Shown: piece after piece, positions 47,601-57,900 of the stretch
How positions within the stretch are numbered: the stretch's first letter is position 1
How the letters are laid out: each line of letters opens with the position of its first letter
DNA from: Colius striatus
Lineage: Eukaryota; Chordata; Aves; Coliiformes; Coliidae
Direction of reading: 5' to 3'
NCBI RefSeq assembly: GCF_028858725.1
Contig: NC_084769.1
Coordinates: 3,031,001 to 3,095,000 of the forward strand
Length of the DNA: 64,000 nt
Made by a program: the position numbers and the translations under genes
The notes under the pieces: model-generated
The model's database searches: none
The model's input: the letters and a program-made list of their open reading frames with translations, nothing else
Told to the model about the DNA's origin: nothing

Positions 47601-50600
47601 GCAACTAATGACCCTGGGTGATGTGGGGCATCAGGTGGCTGGGGTAGATGCCCATGTGGTTTGGCATTTCAAGGCACATCAGTTCCAACCATAAGAAAAG
47701 GTCTCGTTAGAACATTTTAAGCCTGAGAAGAACTCTGTTTATTCCCAACATGATTGACTTGGATGTTTTCCCTTGTGGTTTTTCCTGGAGCAAAGCATTG
47801 CACTAAATGCATCTGCTCTGTTTTCCTGGTTTTCATTCTTATTTGCACTTTTCCTGACAAGGACATCCTGGAGCTCTTGGAGAAGAGAGTCAAGTCGAGG
47901 TTTTCCCACCGACAGATCTATCTGCTGAATTGCTTTGATTTTAAACAATACATGAAGATATTCAGGGAGCAGCTTTCTCTTCCTGCTGAATTTCCTGACG
48001 AGCCTTTTGCACGAAAATGGAATCATAATGTTCAGGTATTTAAAGCTCTTTATGTCTTCCTGAGTTTGTAAGTGTAAAGCCTTCACCCAAGATGAGTGTT
48101 TCCTCTTGCTGTTGGAGTTTGATACAGACGGTTGGAGTTTGAGAGGTTAGACACGAGGAACTGTCTTGCTGAGCTTCAGCTGAGCTCCTGCTGACAGTCA
48201 GCTAACTGGTATTTTTTTCAGGTGAGTGTGAAATGATTTGCTGAGATGATTAAAAAATGGCTGATGTTTTTGTGTGTAGCATCTCTCAGAGGATAAAGCT
48301 GTGCAAGACATCCTGCAGAACCTTTTTCACCACACCAAAGACCTGCGCTCGCTTCACACGCTGCTGGTAAGCGCTCGGATAGAAACACATCATCATCTTC
48401 TTTTGCTTACAGTAGTTGGTAAACACCACTTGTGGTTTTCAGAGCAGTCACCTGAGCTTTGCTTGAGACATCCTTTTCCTTCAGGGAGCCTGTGACAGTG
48501 CTGGTTTCTCACGTGCTCTGTCAGTTTTGTTAATGAGTGGAACGGTTCCAGCTTCTGCAGCAGTTGCATTGTGAGGGTGTGCTGTTTCATTCCAATGTGG
48601 TGGGCTTTTGGTGTTCAAAATAACTTCTGCCAAGACTTTCCATTTATAAACAAAACTGTAGGTGAAGTACTCAAAACACTTTTTCATTTCTGAGATTCTC
48701 TTTGTGTGCTGAATCCTCCAAACTGCTTGTACTGAAACCTACTCCCTCTGCCTTTACCTCTGTCATCGCGCTTCCTTTTCCAGGGCTGGTTTCATCCATG
48801 GAGCAATTCAGGTAGGCCAGGTGCTATCCTGGATTCATCCATTAACATGACACCAGTCTAGGAAATGTCATCTTCATCTTTTAAATCTGGAGGTGCTGGA
48901 AGCTTGAGGCCACTAATCCCCAGAGATGGGAGTTAAGTCCACTCTTCTGAGAGACCATGTTGTCTGGCATCAAGGGCCTGAGGAAGCTCTCAGAGTTTTC
49001 CTTGGTAGCTTCAGCCTTTCCCAGTTATCTGAGGGGGAAGAAGACAGGCCTCTGCTGTGTGTGTGTGTGTGAAATCACTGTTAGCTCTGTGGGAAAACTT
49101 CTGTATCCTGTAAGTAGGAGGTAATGCTGACAGTGAACTTCCTCCTGTCATGACAAATGAGCCAAAGCTTGCTGCATGGTCAGGCTCTCTTGGAGTTGAT
49201 TTAATCTGCCTCTCTCACTTCTGTTTTTTGAACACAATCTCTATGAATGCAATAACATTCCTGACAGAAGCTAAGTAACACTTATTTAACCATCTTAAAA
49301 TATCTGTGTGCTTCTGGCAGTGTGAAAAGCCCACTAAATGCCCCTGCCTGGTGTCAGCCAACTATGCTGTTTTCCATCTTCAGCTCTGTGGTGGGCTGTT
49401 GTTGGGCTCTGCAGTGCTGACAGCATTTCCCAGCACCGGCCTTAGAGCCACTCTGGAAACCAGTCATGGGCTTGCAGTTCTGACACATGGGGCATGAGCA
49501 GCCTCCTCTTTTTGCTAGTCTGCTGTTTTCTTGAGTTTGTTACAAGATGGCAGATTATTTCTGGTTTAGGGACACCCAGTTCTGTCTCTGTGGCTTGAAG
49601 GAATGCCAGGGCAAGAGCTGGTGGCAGCAGAATGGCCTCCCTCTGAGCTGCAAGGTGGCTCAGAGCTGAGGCTTAACCTCCTAATTGTTTTCTTCAGCAC
49701 CTGCTGAATTTTTCCTTTAGAAAGGGGCTTTTTCACTCTGAAGTCATCTTGTTCGTAAAAGTACATCACACAGGCTCTAGCACTTGTGTAATTCTTTGGG
49801 TCAGCTGGAGCATGGATTAACTGCCCTGCAGGATGGATTTTTCTTGGTCTGAAAAGTCTGTAGGAGTCTTGTCATTGGAGCTGCCGAGAGCAGCTTTGTG
49901 GTGGTGGCGAGAATTGGAGCTGCTCTCCCTAATTACCTGCTTGGTAATGAGCAAGGGCTTTTTATTTCCAATGAGCAGCATTTCCAAGTTAGATGTAGTG
50001 CTCCCTCACACTGTGCACTGTCAGGTGCACACAGGGGGGCTCCAGGGGGAGATGGGGCTCTGTTTCACGTTGCAGTGCCCTGAAGGGCTTTGTGCAAAAC
50101 CTTGGAAGAGCTGGACGAGTTGAGGGCTTTTGTTTCTAGCAAAGTCTGGTTTCTTCATGCAAGTAGAACTAGACAGCTCCTGAGATGGTAAAATCTAGTT
50201 TTGCTTTTGGTAACAGCAGGTTCCCTGGGGTTTCTCTTGTGCAGGTGACTTCATGCCTCTGGCCCAGGGGGGTGTGGGGGGCTCCAGGCTTGGTGGGTGC
50301 AGTCACTGTCACTCCTGGCAGAGCTGGGCAGTGAGGCACGGAGACACTGCTGTGCTTCCTCTGCTTCCTTCCTCCTGCAGCTCTGGGGGTGAGCTTGGGC
50401 TGGCATTGCTGACCCTGCCCTTCTTCCCTATCTGAATTCCCTGTAGCCTTTACAGTACTGAACCTTGTTCCCTGCCTTTGGAAGCTGGAACGAGCAGGCG
50501 GCTCGTTACATCAATGCCTCTAAGGGCGGAGGAGGGTGGGGAAGGTCTGGTGGGAGGTAACGTTGGATATTCCCAGTGAAAGGTCTCAACTCAATGGATG

Positions 50601-53600
50601 AAACAAAGGGGTTTCATCACACAGACCTGCAAGAGTGGGAGGGTAGTCACTATCAGCTTTTTCCCCTGTTGATGAATATTAAGCTACAGAGTATTTACCA
50701 GGCAGACACTTAAAGCCCTGAAGAGCCAGGGAAGGTCACCGCAGCGTGCCCACTGCTGTACCACGGCGTCAGGATTGCTCAGTTAACTCTGTGTGCATTA
50801 ACCTGCAGCTCTTGGAGGGCTGGAGACTGGTAAAGACTGAAATTGCAGCAGGGTGAGACTGTAGCAGGGGTTGTAAGGGCTGGCTCCTGCTCTGGAAGCA
50901 GAGAGGTGCCTCCAGCCACTGCGTTAGCCCTGCGGCTGACCTGGGAGCGCCGCAGCTCTGTGCTCAGGTGTGTTTGGGAGTCACAAGTCATTCTGAGGGC
51001 AGTTGCTGAAGCAGGCTAATCCATTGGAATGAATATAAACAAGTTAATGAGTGTTTATCTCCTCTGGGGAGGCAGCTTTGCAGTTTTAAGCCAGGAAAAC
51101 CTTCTTGGCAAAGTGCAGTTGTAGCTGCCGGCTGCTCCCAAGCTTTGCCACGTGAGCCCACTCCGCACGGGGGGTTTATTCATTCATGATTTCAGTAGGT
51201 GACTCCAGGGGAAACGCATCCTCCTGCATTCCAGCTCGAAGAGGAAAGTGTGTCTGGTGATCAGTAATGAAATGAAAGCTGTCTCTGCTTTGCTCTCAGA
51301 TGCTGGCAGTCAGCACCGTCACTGTGTGCCACCCCCTCATCACGGCCGCCGACCTGCAGGAGGCCAACAGGCAGCACCGCATGGACTCCAAAGCAAACAT
51401 CGTCCATGGTAAAGCTCAGCTGCTCCCCCAAACCTGTCCTGGCAGTGTGGGACAGAAGCACGGAATCTTAAGGCTTGGAAGGGACCTGGAAAGCTCATCC
51501 AGTGCAACCCCCTGCCAGAGCAGGACCACCTAGAGCAGGGCACACAGGAACTCATCCAGGGGGGTTGGAATGTCTCCAGAGAAGGAGCCTCCACAGCTCA
51601 TCTGGGCAGCCCCTGCCAGTGCTCCCTCACCTCAACAGGGAAGACTTTACTCCTTGTGTTTCTTGGGAGCCTCTTCTGTTGCAGCTTGTCCCCGTTGCCC
51701 CTTGTCTTGTCATTGGCCATCCCTGAGCACAGCCTGGCTCCAGCCTCCTCACACCCACCCTTGATGGATTTGTAACCATGAATGAGCTCACCCCTCAGTC
51801 TCCTCTTGTCCAAGCTCCAGAGCCCCAGCTCCCTCAGCCTTTCATCACAAGAGATGCTTCACTCCTCTGTGGCCCTGTGCTGAACATTTCCCTCCCTGAA
51901 ATGCTGCTGCTGTCAGGGGTGCTGTACAGGGCCCTGTTGGAAAGAGAACTGCAGCAGAGTGGTGCAAAGAGTGAGAATAACCAAACGTGTCCTGGTGATG
52001 AAGCAAAGTCTGAATACAGGGGTCAGGAAACATTTCCTTCCCTACGGCTCCCAAGCCCCACAGGCTTTGGCTTGGCCCTGGGATACACAGTCTTGAGTGG
52101 AGCTCGCTCCCTGTGCTGCTGCTTTAGCTTGGAATAGCCAATAACCCCTCCAGACTGTCAGGCCGTCAGGTGCAGGGAGCTTGTCTCGGTGTGCCTCACC
52201 ACTCTGTGCTGTGCTGCACAACCTGCAGTGCTGCTGCTTCTTTATTCTTTGATTTCTTGCTATTTGCTGGAAGCAGCCCACTTCTTAACATTATTACTGC
52301 TTCAAATACCTGCACAACAAGTGTTCTCTCATCTTGCCTCTCCAGTTCTGGATTTTACCTCATGAAGCCAAGTAACACAAATGGGTGAGGCCTGCTGCAC
52401 ATGGAAACAGAGGGGCAAGGCCAGGATGTGCACTGCCTGTGCTTCCGAAAGGAAACACGCAGAGCTCTCTTGTCTGTCTCTCCAGGTTTGTCTGTCCTGG
52501 AGATCTGCCTGATTATAGCTATGAAGCACCTAAACGACGTTTACGAAGGAGAACCGTTCAACTTCCAGATGGTTTACAATGGTGAGAGAACTGCAGGAGC
52601 TTGCCAAACTCCCCATCGCTTCCCTTTCCCCTCACTCACTCTTTTTCTCCCCGTTACTGGTGCAGAATTCCAGAAGTTCATCCAAAGGAAGGCACATTGT
52701 CTGTACAACTTTGAAAAGCCCGTGGTCATGAAGGTGAGCCTCAAATGCAGGTTTTTAAACTCCTTAAGTATTGAGTTGTGGGGCTTCTTCCCTCGTGCAC
52801 AGACGTGAGGGGTCACACTCAGCCCCAGAGCAGCCAGAGACCCCGGCTCAGCGTGGGGTCTGACGCTCACACTGCAGAGCTGAGGCCCAGCCTGACGACT
52901 CCCATGTCAGCTCAGCTGCTTTAGGGCTGCCTCTGTCAGAAATGGCTTTTAGAGGGGAGATTTGTGACCTCTGTAGGTATCTTCTGCTCGTTCACTTCTG
53001 CTGTTACGGAATCGTTGAGGCTGGAAAAGACATTTACTGTTGTCCAATCCAGCTGTTGCCCCAGCACTGCCACAGCCATGGCCCCCAGCACCTCAGCTGC
53101 ACAGCTTTGGGATCCCTCCAGGGATGGGGACTCCCCCATGGCCTTGGGCAGCCTGGCACAGGGGCTGACAGCCCTTTGGGGCACAAATTGTTCCTAGTCT
53201 CCAACCTAAACCTCCCTGATGCAACCCGAGGCCATTTCCTCTTGCCTGGGAGCAGAGACTGATCCACCCCTGGGCACAACCTCCTCGGGGAGCTGCAGAG
53301 CGAGGAGATCCCCCCTCAGCCTCCTCTTCTCCAAAGTGTAAATCAATCTTACCGCATGAGAAGCCCGTTTGCCTTAGTCCAAGCCGCAGCAGCGCTTGGG
53401 TTCCCAGCGCTTGGCCCTCCCCTGCCGCAGCTCAGCCCGTCCCTCCGCCCGGCGCCTCGGGTTGTGCCGCCGTGGTCTGTGCTGCGCCTCACTCCTCAGA
53501 GCCAGCCCCGGGCTGCCCGTGCCCCGTCACAGCCGGCTCCACCGGCAGCCCAGAGTCGCAGAGTCATTCCCGCTCAGCTGCGCCCGCAGCACACAGCGGG

Positions 53601-53914
53601 TGCTCTTCTCAGAAGCAAAGCGCAGGTAAAGCAGAGCGGGCCCTCGGCGCTGGGGCCGCTCCAGCCCGGCAGCGCAGCCCGCAGCGACTCCGTTCCGTCT
53701 CCTCATCTCGCTTCTTGTGCCCCAGGCATTTGAGCACTTGCTGCAGCTGGAGCTGGTGAAGCCGCTGGAGCGGCCGTCCGTGCGGGCTCAGAAGGAGTAC
53801 GTGCTGCTGCAGCTGCTGCTGGACAATGCTCAGATCATGGACGCCCTGCAGGCCTACCCCAACTGCCCCACCGACATCAAGCAGTGGGCGGCCTCCTCGC
53901 TCAGCTGGCTCTGA
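38609..53914 (+). CDS. ORC4: ORC4, origin recognition complex subunit 4 (13 coding exons, with introns)
   Basis: ORC4 is an AAA+ subunit of the nuclear origin recognition complex (ORC1-6), which binds origins with ATP and loads MCM2-7 with CDC6 and CDT1. Coding exons 2-14 join in frame to 436 codons plus a stop, the same length as human ORC4. The AAA+ part occupies about residues 20-250. Walker A is GPRGSGKT (67-74, Lys73). Walker B is VLFVLDEFD (Asp159, Glu160). The C-terminal lid and winged-helix part occupies about residues 250-436 and ends in SSLSWL. Tyr174, changed in human Meier-Gorlin syndrome (Y174C), is intact. All splice sites are GT-AG except the GC donor at 43,979. The start at 38,609 gives the conserved MSKRKSK N-terminus; an in-frame ATG lies five codons upstream at 38,594. 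Coordinates include introns. The identification is confident; expression is presumed ubiquitous. Confidence 0.97.
38985..39282 (+). mobile_element. CR1 with duplicated 3' end (ORC4 intron 2)
   Basis: A CR1 fragment ends at about 39,222 with gattctctgattctg. After about 8 T-rich bases a second copy of only the last 50 bases follows ('tggatgagctttgcaggtcc' to gattctgtggttctg). The rest of intron 2 (38,666-39,622) shows nothing else. Confidence 0.92.
39623..39699 (+). CDS. ORC4: ORC4 exon 3
   Basis: The acceptor is CCTAG and the donor AA/GTGAGT. It encodes residues 20-44 and two bases of Lys45, starting [10 protein letters not shown]. This is the N-terminal lead into the AAA+ domain. Confidence 0.96.
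39700..41135 (+). other. ORC4: ORC4 intron 3, no repeat recognised
   Basis: AT-rich intron with a T-run near 39,950. A 116-codon open frame at 40,157-40,507 has no recognisable domain or splice context, so I do not call a gene. Confidence 0.6.
41136..41226 (+). CDS. ORC4: ORC4 exon 4 (Walker A)
   Basis: The acceptor is ACACAG and the donor GCG/GTATAA, a weak match. It encodes residues 45-75, including GPRGSGKT with the nucleotide-binding Lys73. The junction falls right after the Walker A motif. A CR1 insertion follows about 125 bases into the intron. Confidence 0.95.
41350..41610 (+). mobile_element. CR1 with ORF2 C-terminal remnant
   Basis: It has 'aggacaagggtcaatgggga', 'gaggttccaaagaaacacaa', 'gggagcactggcaggggctg' and 'gattggactggatgatcttt', with a gactctgtgactctgtgattg tail. 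It is close in sequence to the copies at 2,372 and 31,002. Confidence 0.94.
42717..43029 (+). mobile_element. CR1 with ORF2 C-terminal remnant
   Basis: It runs from 'gggtgtcaggaggttgggtc' through 'gcacaaggggtgatgggatg' to 'gggggttggactggatgagc', with an attctatgatc end. It belongs to the same subfamily as the copy at 36,625. Confidence 0.94.
43903..43978 (+). CDS. ORC4: ORC4 exon 5 (ends at a GC donor)
   Basis: The acceptor is TTTCCTAG. It encodes residues 76-100 ([20 protein letters not shown] and onward) and the first base of Gly101. The exon must end at 43,978, because only then does the frame continue into GLLQTNDK of exon 6. The intron therefore begins GCAAGT, a consensus GC-AG donor. 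Using the GT five bases downstream would shift the frame and hit a stop. Confidence 0.94.
43979..44393 (+). other. ORC4: GC-AG intron of ORC4
   Basis: The intron starts GCAAGTAACAG and ends TTTCTTTTCAG. GC-AG introns are a minor but normal class, usually with an otherwise near-perfect donor, as seen here. No repeat was recognised inside its 415 bases. Confidence 0.9.
44394..44479 (+). CDS. ORC4: ORC4 exon 6
   Basis: The acceptor is TTTTCAG and the donor TTT/GTAAGT. It encodes the rest of Gly101 and residues 102-129, with KEITRQL and ENVVGDKVF, strongly conserved in ORC4. Confidence 0.96.
44480..46354 (+). other. ORC4: ORC4 intron 6, nothing recognised
   Basis: This 1.9-kb intron has no repeat or hidden gene that I can support. 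Open frames on either strand are short and overlapping. Confidence 0.55.
46355..46403 (+). CDS. ORC4: ORC4 exon 7
   Basis: The acceptor is TGTGTAG and the donor AAAG/GTAAAC. This 49-base exon encodes residues 130-145, [16 protein letters not shown], and one base of Gly146. Confidence 0.95.
46404..46859 (+). other. ORC4: ORC4 intron 7, nothing recognised
   Basis: A 456-base intron without a recognised repeat. The 163-codon minus-strand open frame across exon 7 is an antisense shadow. Confidence 0.6.
46860..47011 (+). CDS. ORC4: ORC4 exon 8 (Walker B)
   Basis: The acceptor is GTCTCAG and the donor CAG/GTAAGG. It encodes residues 146-196, with Walker [10 protein letters not shown], Tyr174 (codon TAT at 46,943-46,945) and the GLTCR stretch. 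The last codon is CAG (Gln196), where human ORC4 has Leu. Confidence 0.96.
47114..47175 (-). mobile_element. CR1 3' tail (antisense), ORC4 intron 8
   Basis: The plus strand reads 'gaatcacagagtggtagggg', 'agggacctctagagatcatc' and 'tggtccagcccc', the reverse complement of a CR1 end. The sequence beyond 47,175 may be more of the same element but is not clearly CR1. Confidence 0.8.
47176..47861 (+). other. ORC4: Rest of ORC4 intron 8
   Basis: No further repeat or gene recognised. Confidence 0.5.
47862..48035 (+). CDS. ORC4: ORC4 exon 9
   Basis: The acceptor is TGACAAG and the donor CAG/GTATTT. It encodes residues 197-254, including [19 protein letters not shown], the AAA+ sensor-II/arginine-finger neighbourhood, and [10 protein letters not shown]. 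Confidence 0.96.
48280..48366 (+). CDS. ORC4: ORC4 exon 10
   Basis: The acceptor is GTGTAG and the donor CTG/GTAAGC. It encodes residues 255-283, [14 protein letters not shown] and onward to LRSLHTLL, part of the helical lid. Confidence 0.95.
48367..51299 (+). other. ORC4: ORC4 intron 10 (2.9 kb), short TG repeat only
   Basis: The largest ORC4 intron has no CR1 that I can recognise. A (TG)8 dinucleotide run lies at 49,056-49,071. Open frames here are short and unsupported. Confidence 0.6.
51300..51408 (+). CDS. ORC4: ORC4 exon 11
   Basis: The acceptor is GCTCTCAG and the donor CATG/GTAAAG. It encodes residues 284-319, ending MDSKANIVH, and one base of Gly320. It is preceded by a 2.9-kb intron, the largest in the gene. 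Confidence 0.95.
51463..51900 (-). mobile_element. CR1, longer antisense copy (ORC4 intron 11)
   Basis: The plus strand reads 'taaggcttggaagggacctg', 'tggaatgtctccagagaagg', 'agtgctccctcacctcaaca' and 'aatgagctcacccctcagtc'. Its minus strand translates to the CR1 ORF2 end with [18 protein letters not shown] and [18 protein letters not shown]. At more than 430 bases it is among the longest copies here. The left boundary in ORF2 is blurred and may extend to about 51,960. Confidence 0.93.
51901..52485 (+). other. ORC4: Rest of ORC4 intron 11
   Basis: No gene or further clear repeat. Open frames across it are antisense or chance frames. Confidence 0.5.
52486..52581 (+). CDS. ORC4: ORC4 exon 12
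   Basis: The acceptor is TCTCCAG and the donor AATG/GTGAGA. It encodes residues 320-351, [20 protein letters not shown] and onward, the start of the winged-helix region. Confidence 0.96.
52666..52733 (+). CDS. ORC4: ORC4 exon 13
   Basis: The acceptor is GGTGCAG and the donor AAG/GTGAGC. It encodes Glu352 (split codon) and residues 353-374, [20 protein letters not shown] and onward. The intron before it is only 84 bases. Confidence 0.96.
53005..53336 (-). mobile_element. CR1 (antisense), ORC4 intron 13
   Basis: The plus strand reads 'ggaatcgttgaggctggaaa', 'gccccagcactgccacagcc', 'ccagggatggggactccccc', 'ctaaacctccctgatgcaac' and 'ctcagcctcctcttctccaa', a reverse-complement CR1. It belongs to the same subfamily as the copies at 5,106, 14,967 and 16,032. 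Confidence 0.93.
53337..53725 (+). other. ORC4: GC-rich end of ORC4 intron 13
   Basis: CpG-containing, GC-rich intronic sequence directly before exon 14. The open frames of 77-125 codons here have no splice logic of their own and are GC-driven. Confidence 0.5.
53726..53914 (+). CDS. ORC4: ORC4 exon 14 (stop codon)
   Basis: The acceptor is GCCCCAG. It encodes residues 375-436, from [16 protein letters not shown] to [16 protein letters not shown], followed by TGA at 53,912. By my count 57 of 62 codons end in G or C, against 12 of 25 in exon 5, so the 3' end of the gene is much more GC-rich than its middle. Confidence 0.97.
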   Translation, partial: AFEHLLQLELVKPLERPSVRAQKEYVLLQLLLDNAQIMDALQAYPNCPTDIKQWAASSLSWL

Positions 53915-54222
53915 CCCCGGCCCCGCGGGGCAGTGGGAGGGTGCTCCATGCCCTGGCCGTGCCCCTGCGGTGCCGCTGCCTGGGCCTCCTCCCGCACCCC
54001 GTGTCTGCTCCAGCAGCGGAGGCTCGTGGCAGTTCCCAGCCCGGAGCTGCTCGCGGCACTCGGGGCTCCCCCTGCCCGTGCTGGGCTGCGGCTGGTGCCT
54101 CCCTGCTGCAGTCCCCAGCTGAGCCTTGCAGTGTGTTTTCTTCTGTACGGGGTTTCAGGAGGGGTGGTCGAGGAGGGCTGCTGGTGCTCTCTGTCCTCAA
54201 TAAAGTTGGCTTACTCTCCCCT
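53915..54222 (+). other. ORC4: ORC4 3' UTR
   Basis: GC-rich, about 300 bases, ending shortly after the AATAAA at 54,199. The cleavage site is estimated about 15-20 bases past the signal. Confidence 0.75.
54199..54204 (+). terminator. ORC4: ORC4 poly(A) signal AATAAA
   Basis: A canonical hexamer in 'cctcaataaagttggc', the first one downstream of the stop codon. Confidence 0.85.
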
Positions 54223-54939
54223 TAAAGCCTCGATGCTGTCATCTGCATTTTTAGCAGCCCTGTGGTTTCAGTCCACCAGAGATGAAATTGCAGTGGCTGG
54301 TTTGTGGCTGGGCCCCCTTTGCTGAGCTTTCCCTTGGAAGCCCTTTGGCCAAAGAGTTCATAGAACCATAGAATGGTAGGGGTTGGAAGGGACCTTTAGA
54401 GCTCATCCAGTCCAACCCCCCTGCAGAAGCAGGTTCACCTAGATCAGGTCACACAGGAACGTGTCCAGGCGGGTTTTGAAGCCCTCCAAGGAAGGAGCCT
54501 CCACACCCTCCCTGGGCAGCCTGTGCCAGGGCTCCCTCACTGAAACAGTGACATAGATTTCTGTTATGTTTAAATAGAACTGTTTGTGCTGCAGCTTCAT
54601 CCCGTCACCCCTTGTCCTGTCACTAGCTACAACAGAAGAAAGTGCTGCCCCAGCCTCCTGCCACCCACCCTCTAGATATTTGTAACTATTAATGAGCTCC
54701 CCCCTCAGTCTCTTCTCCAGCCTGCACAGCCCCAGGTGCCGCAGCCTTTCCTCATGAGGGAGCTGCTCCAGTCCCCTCAGCATCTTGGTGGCCCTGGGTT
54801 AATGGTATTTGTCTCACTCTGCTGCTCCATCAGGCTGCAGCTCAGGAACCAGCTGCAGAACCTGCCCCTGTGCTCACTCTTCCTGCAGGGTCAGGCTTTG
54901 GAAACAAAAGGCAGCTGCAAGTCGTAGTAGTCACATTTT
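54205..54939. other. Convergent ORC4/ACVR2A intergenic gap
   Basis: Only about 735 bases separate the two poly(A) signals, which face each other. Most of the gap is one antisense CR1. Confidence 0.75.
54359..54800 (-). mobile_element. CR1 (antisense) between ORC4 and ACVR2A
   Basis: The plus strand reads 'catagaaccatagaatggta', 'tggaagggacctttagagct', 'tttgaagccctccaaggaag' and 'catgagggagctgctccagt'. The minus-strand translation carries EKRLRGELINSYKYLEGG and [20 protein letters not shown] of CR1 ORF2. It is well preserved and relatively young. Confidence 0.95.
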
Positions 54940-57900
54940 TTTATTGTAACTTTTTGGGGATAGAGGGGAGCAAGAGTATACATTTTAATTTGTACAATAT
55001 TTAACAATCACTGGGAGGGCGAGGAGGGGGTTGGTTGGTTGATGGCACTTGCAGAAAAACAGCAAGTACCTTCTGACAGTAGTACAACAACCTGTGCCCA
55101 AAAACACTGACAAATACAAAGAGTAAAGTTCAAATCATTGCTTACCAAAATCTGGAGAGGTAACGAACAGGAGATGGACTGAAACGGCGTCGAAAATAAA
55201 GAGAGGGAAAGAAAACCCACCCCAAAAGTACTGCTGGTTGAGTATCTGAGGTAAACGATGTTCCAGCAGGGACGCTACGTGCCTCCTGCTGCCCCACAAC
55301 CGCAGCCTCCTGCGCCTGTGCCGGCTGCTCACCAAGCAAAGCCTGTTACCAAGGGCAGCTGCACACACAGCGCGGGGAGCCCCCCTCCTGCTGCCCCACA
55401 GCAGCCTCACCCTGCCTGGGGAGGGTCCACTCACCCCCAGAGAGGGAACCGCGGGGGCTTCCTCCCCCCTGGCAGCGCAGGGTCCTGTTGCCCCCAGCAG
55501 GGATCAGCCCCATGGCCCCACCGAACCTCCAACCTCCTCACCCTCGGACACAGCTGAAGCGGCTGGCCAGGCCCCCCGAGGCGCTCAGGGGTGTCCCAGG
55601 GACGGGCTGCGGTCAATAGAATTAGCTCAGAGTGAAGAGGGGTGGGCCAGGAGCCACAGGGTAGGAGGCCACATGGCCACAAAGGGCCCCAGGGTGGGCA
55701 GGGGCCCTGTCCCTCGCTCAGGCCCCAGGGTGGGCAGAGACCCTGCCCTGTACCCCCACCTCAGGCATCTTGTACTCTGGGACTAGGCCAAAAGGGCACT
55801 TGAGGCTCCCCACAAGAACCCTCCTGCCCCACAGCTCCAGGGACATTCTCTTTGACATCCCCTTTAGCAATGGAAAGGCGTCTGTACTATGAACATCCTT
55901 CTCCCAGGGACACAAAATCACGCTGTTAAAACCCAGGAATGTGGGAGGAGAACACCACTCAAACCAGGGGGCTACCCCAGGGCAGTTTTAAGACAGGAAG
56001 CTAGATTGTGGCAGCTCAGCTGCTGTGGGGTTAAGCTCAGGGGCAGCTGCAGCGTGAGGCACCGAGCGATGCCCCAGCCCCACTGCTCTGCTGCCAGACA
56101 CAGCAGGGGCTGAAGTTTAAAGGGTAACACACAGGTGATGCACACCCTACACAGTTTTGCATCAGATCTCAGATAACACGTTATTACACCATCTGTATTT
56201 ACTCCGCTTCTGCTAGTGAAGGGGTTGAGGCTCCCTGGGAGCACAGAGGCCTCCAGTGACCTACAAATGGATTCTCATTTGTTCAAGGACTCAGCTGCTT
56301 CATTGGTGTCCTGTCAAGTCTTGTCCCTGGACCGAAAACCAGCAAAATGAAATTGCCAATTGCAAAAGTGGCCACAAACTCCAGTTATTTCTTCTCCCAG
56401 CCCCGCTGAGCGTTGCTGCACCCCTGGCAGCAGCTTCTCTGGGCTGCCCAGAGCCCGGCTGCTCCCTGCCACGAGCACGCCGACCACCGTCAGCTCCATC
56501 CACCACACACAGATCGAGGCCACGTGCAAGCTGGAGGATGCTGGGGCTGTGTGAGAGCCCTTCAGGGTTCATTTAAACCATTCCAAGCTGCTTTTCCAAA
56601 GACAGGGCAGGGAGGGCGTTTGGGCAGAGCCGCCGCTGGTTCTGTGCCACAGGCAGATGGAATCTGTGGAAGGTTGTGTAAAGGATCAAATCAAGGTAGG
56701 GAAAGAGCCCTACGGAAAAGAGCTTTGGCACCTGGGTACCAGCCTGTCTGCACCTAAGGCCTGGCTGCCTCAACTCCAGTGGTGGGGCTGGGAAAGCCAT
56801 TTCCAGGCGTCTCCTCGCTGTCCGAGTCGGGGCTCGGGCCGTTGGCGTTTGTTTCCTCTCCCTGGTCACCGCACGTGTGGAGCTGTGAGCGGAACTCAGC
56901 TACCCCTGACACCTGTGAGTGTTCATGATGTGGAACCTGTGGCTGGAGCCTTCCGTGGGAGGGCAGGACGGGCCTGTGGCAGCGCAGCCGTCCCAAAGCA
57001 CAGAGGGGATGGGGAACGGGGCTGACTGAGCTACCTGAGGTGATCCTGAACGGGTGCCAGCCCGCCCCGCAGCCCTTCAGCGGCAGGGAAGGGGCGTGAG
57101 GCACAGCTCTTCACAGACATAAATAGGAGGAAAGACTTCTTTCAGGAGGAAAAAAAAAGAACAAGAACTCAGAGCTTTCCAGTGTCACAGCTCACAGAAA
57201 CTTAAAAAAAACCCCAAAAAAGTCATGCTTTAGCTTTCCAATATTCCTCAGACACAGCAAACCTAAATAGGATTCAGTTAAATAAAGGTACGAGCTACGC
57301 TGGGCAACGGAGGGGAGAGAAAAGCTTCCAACTAAAGCAGGAAGGAAAAGGTTTGTTTGGATGAACAGCGCTCTTTTTTGTCTTTATACACAACAAGCTA
57401 GTACAAGAAAAGGCTAAAAACACTGCTTTAGGAATGGCCATTTACTGTTGGCATGAAGCATAGCTTACCCTTTTTAAATAACACAGTGAATCTGAAGTAC
57501 ATCATTTACAAAAACACGGACCGATTCATCAACTCCAGTCGCGTTAGTGTCGTCAACGGCATGGTTCAGCGGAGGTGGAACTGAGGTATACCTTGTTGAG
57601 GGAGGTGAAGTAATACTTGGAAGCCTCTTTTGCTCTATCCCACTCGATTACTTGTTTGTTTCTGTACACCGAACAGCAGCACACTAAACATTCACAAGCT
57701 GTGTCATATTGGCATTACAATAGTCATTTCTTTATAAACAACAGCAAATGCAATAAAAACGAGTCACCCTTTTCTTTTTGTGTGTGTGTTTTTGTTTTGA
57801 ATCTGAAATGAAATGTTTGATTTAAAAAAACAAAATGCCAGCAGTTCACTGAAAGGAATTAAAAAGTCTCTTCTGACAGGGTCACTAAGAAATCCGGTGT

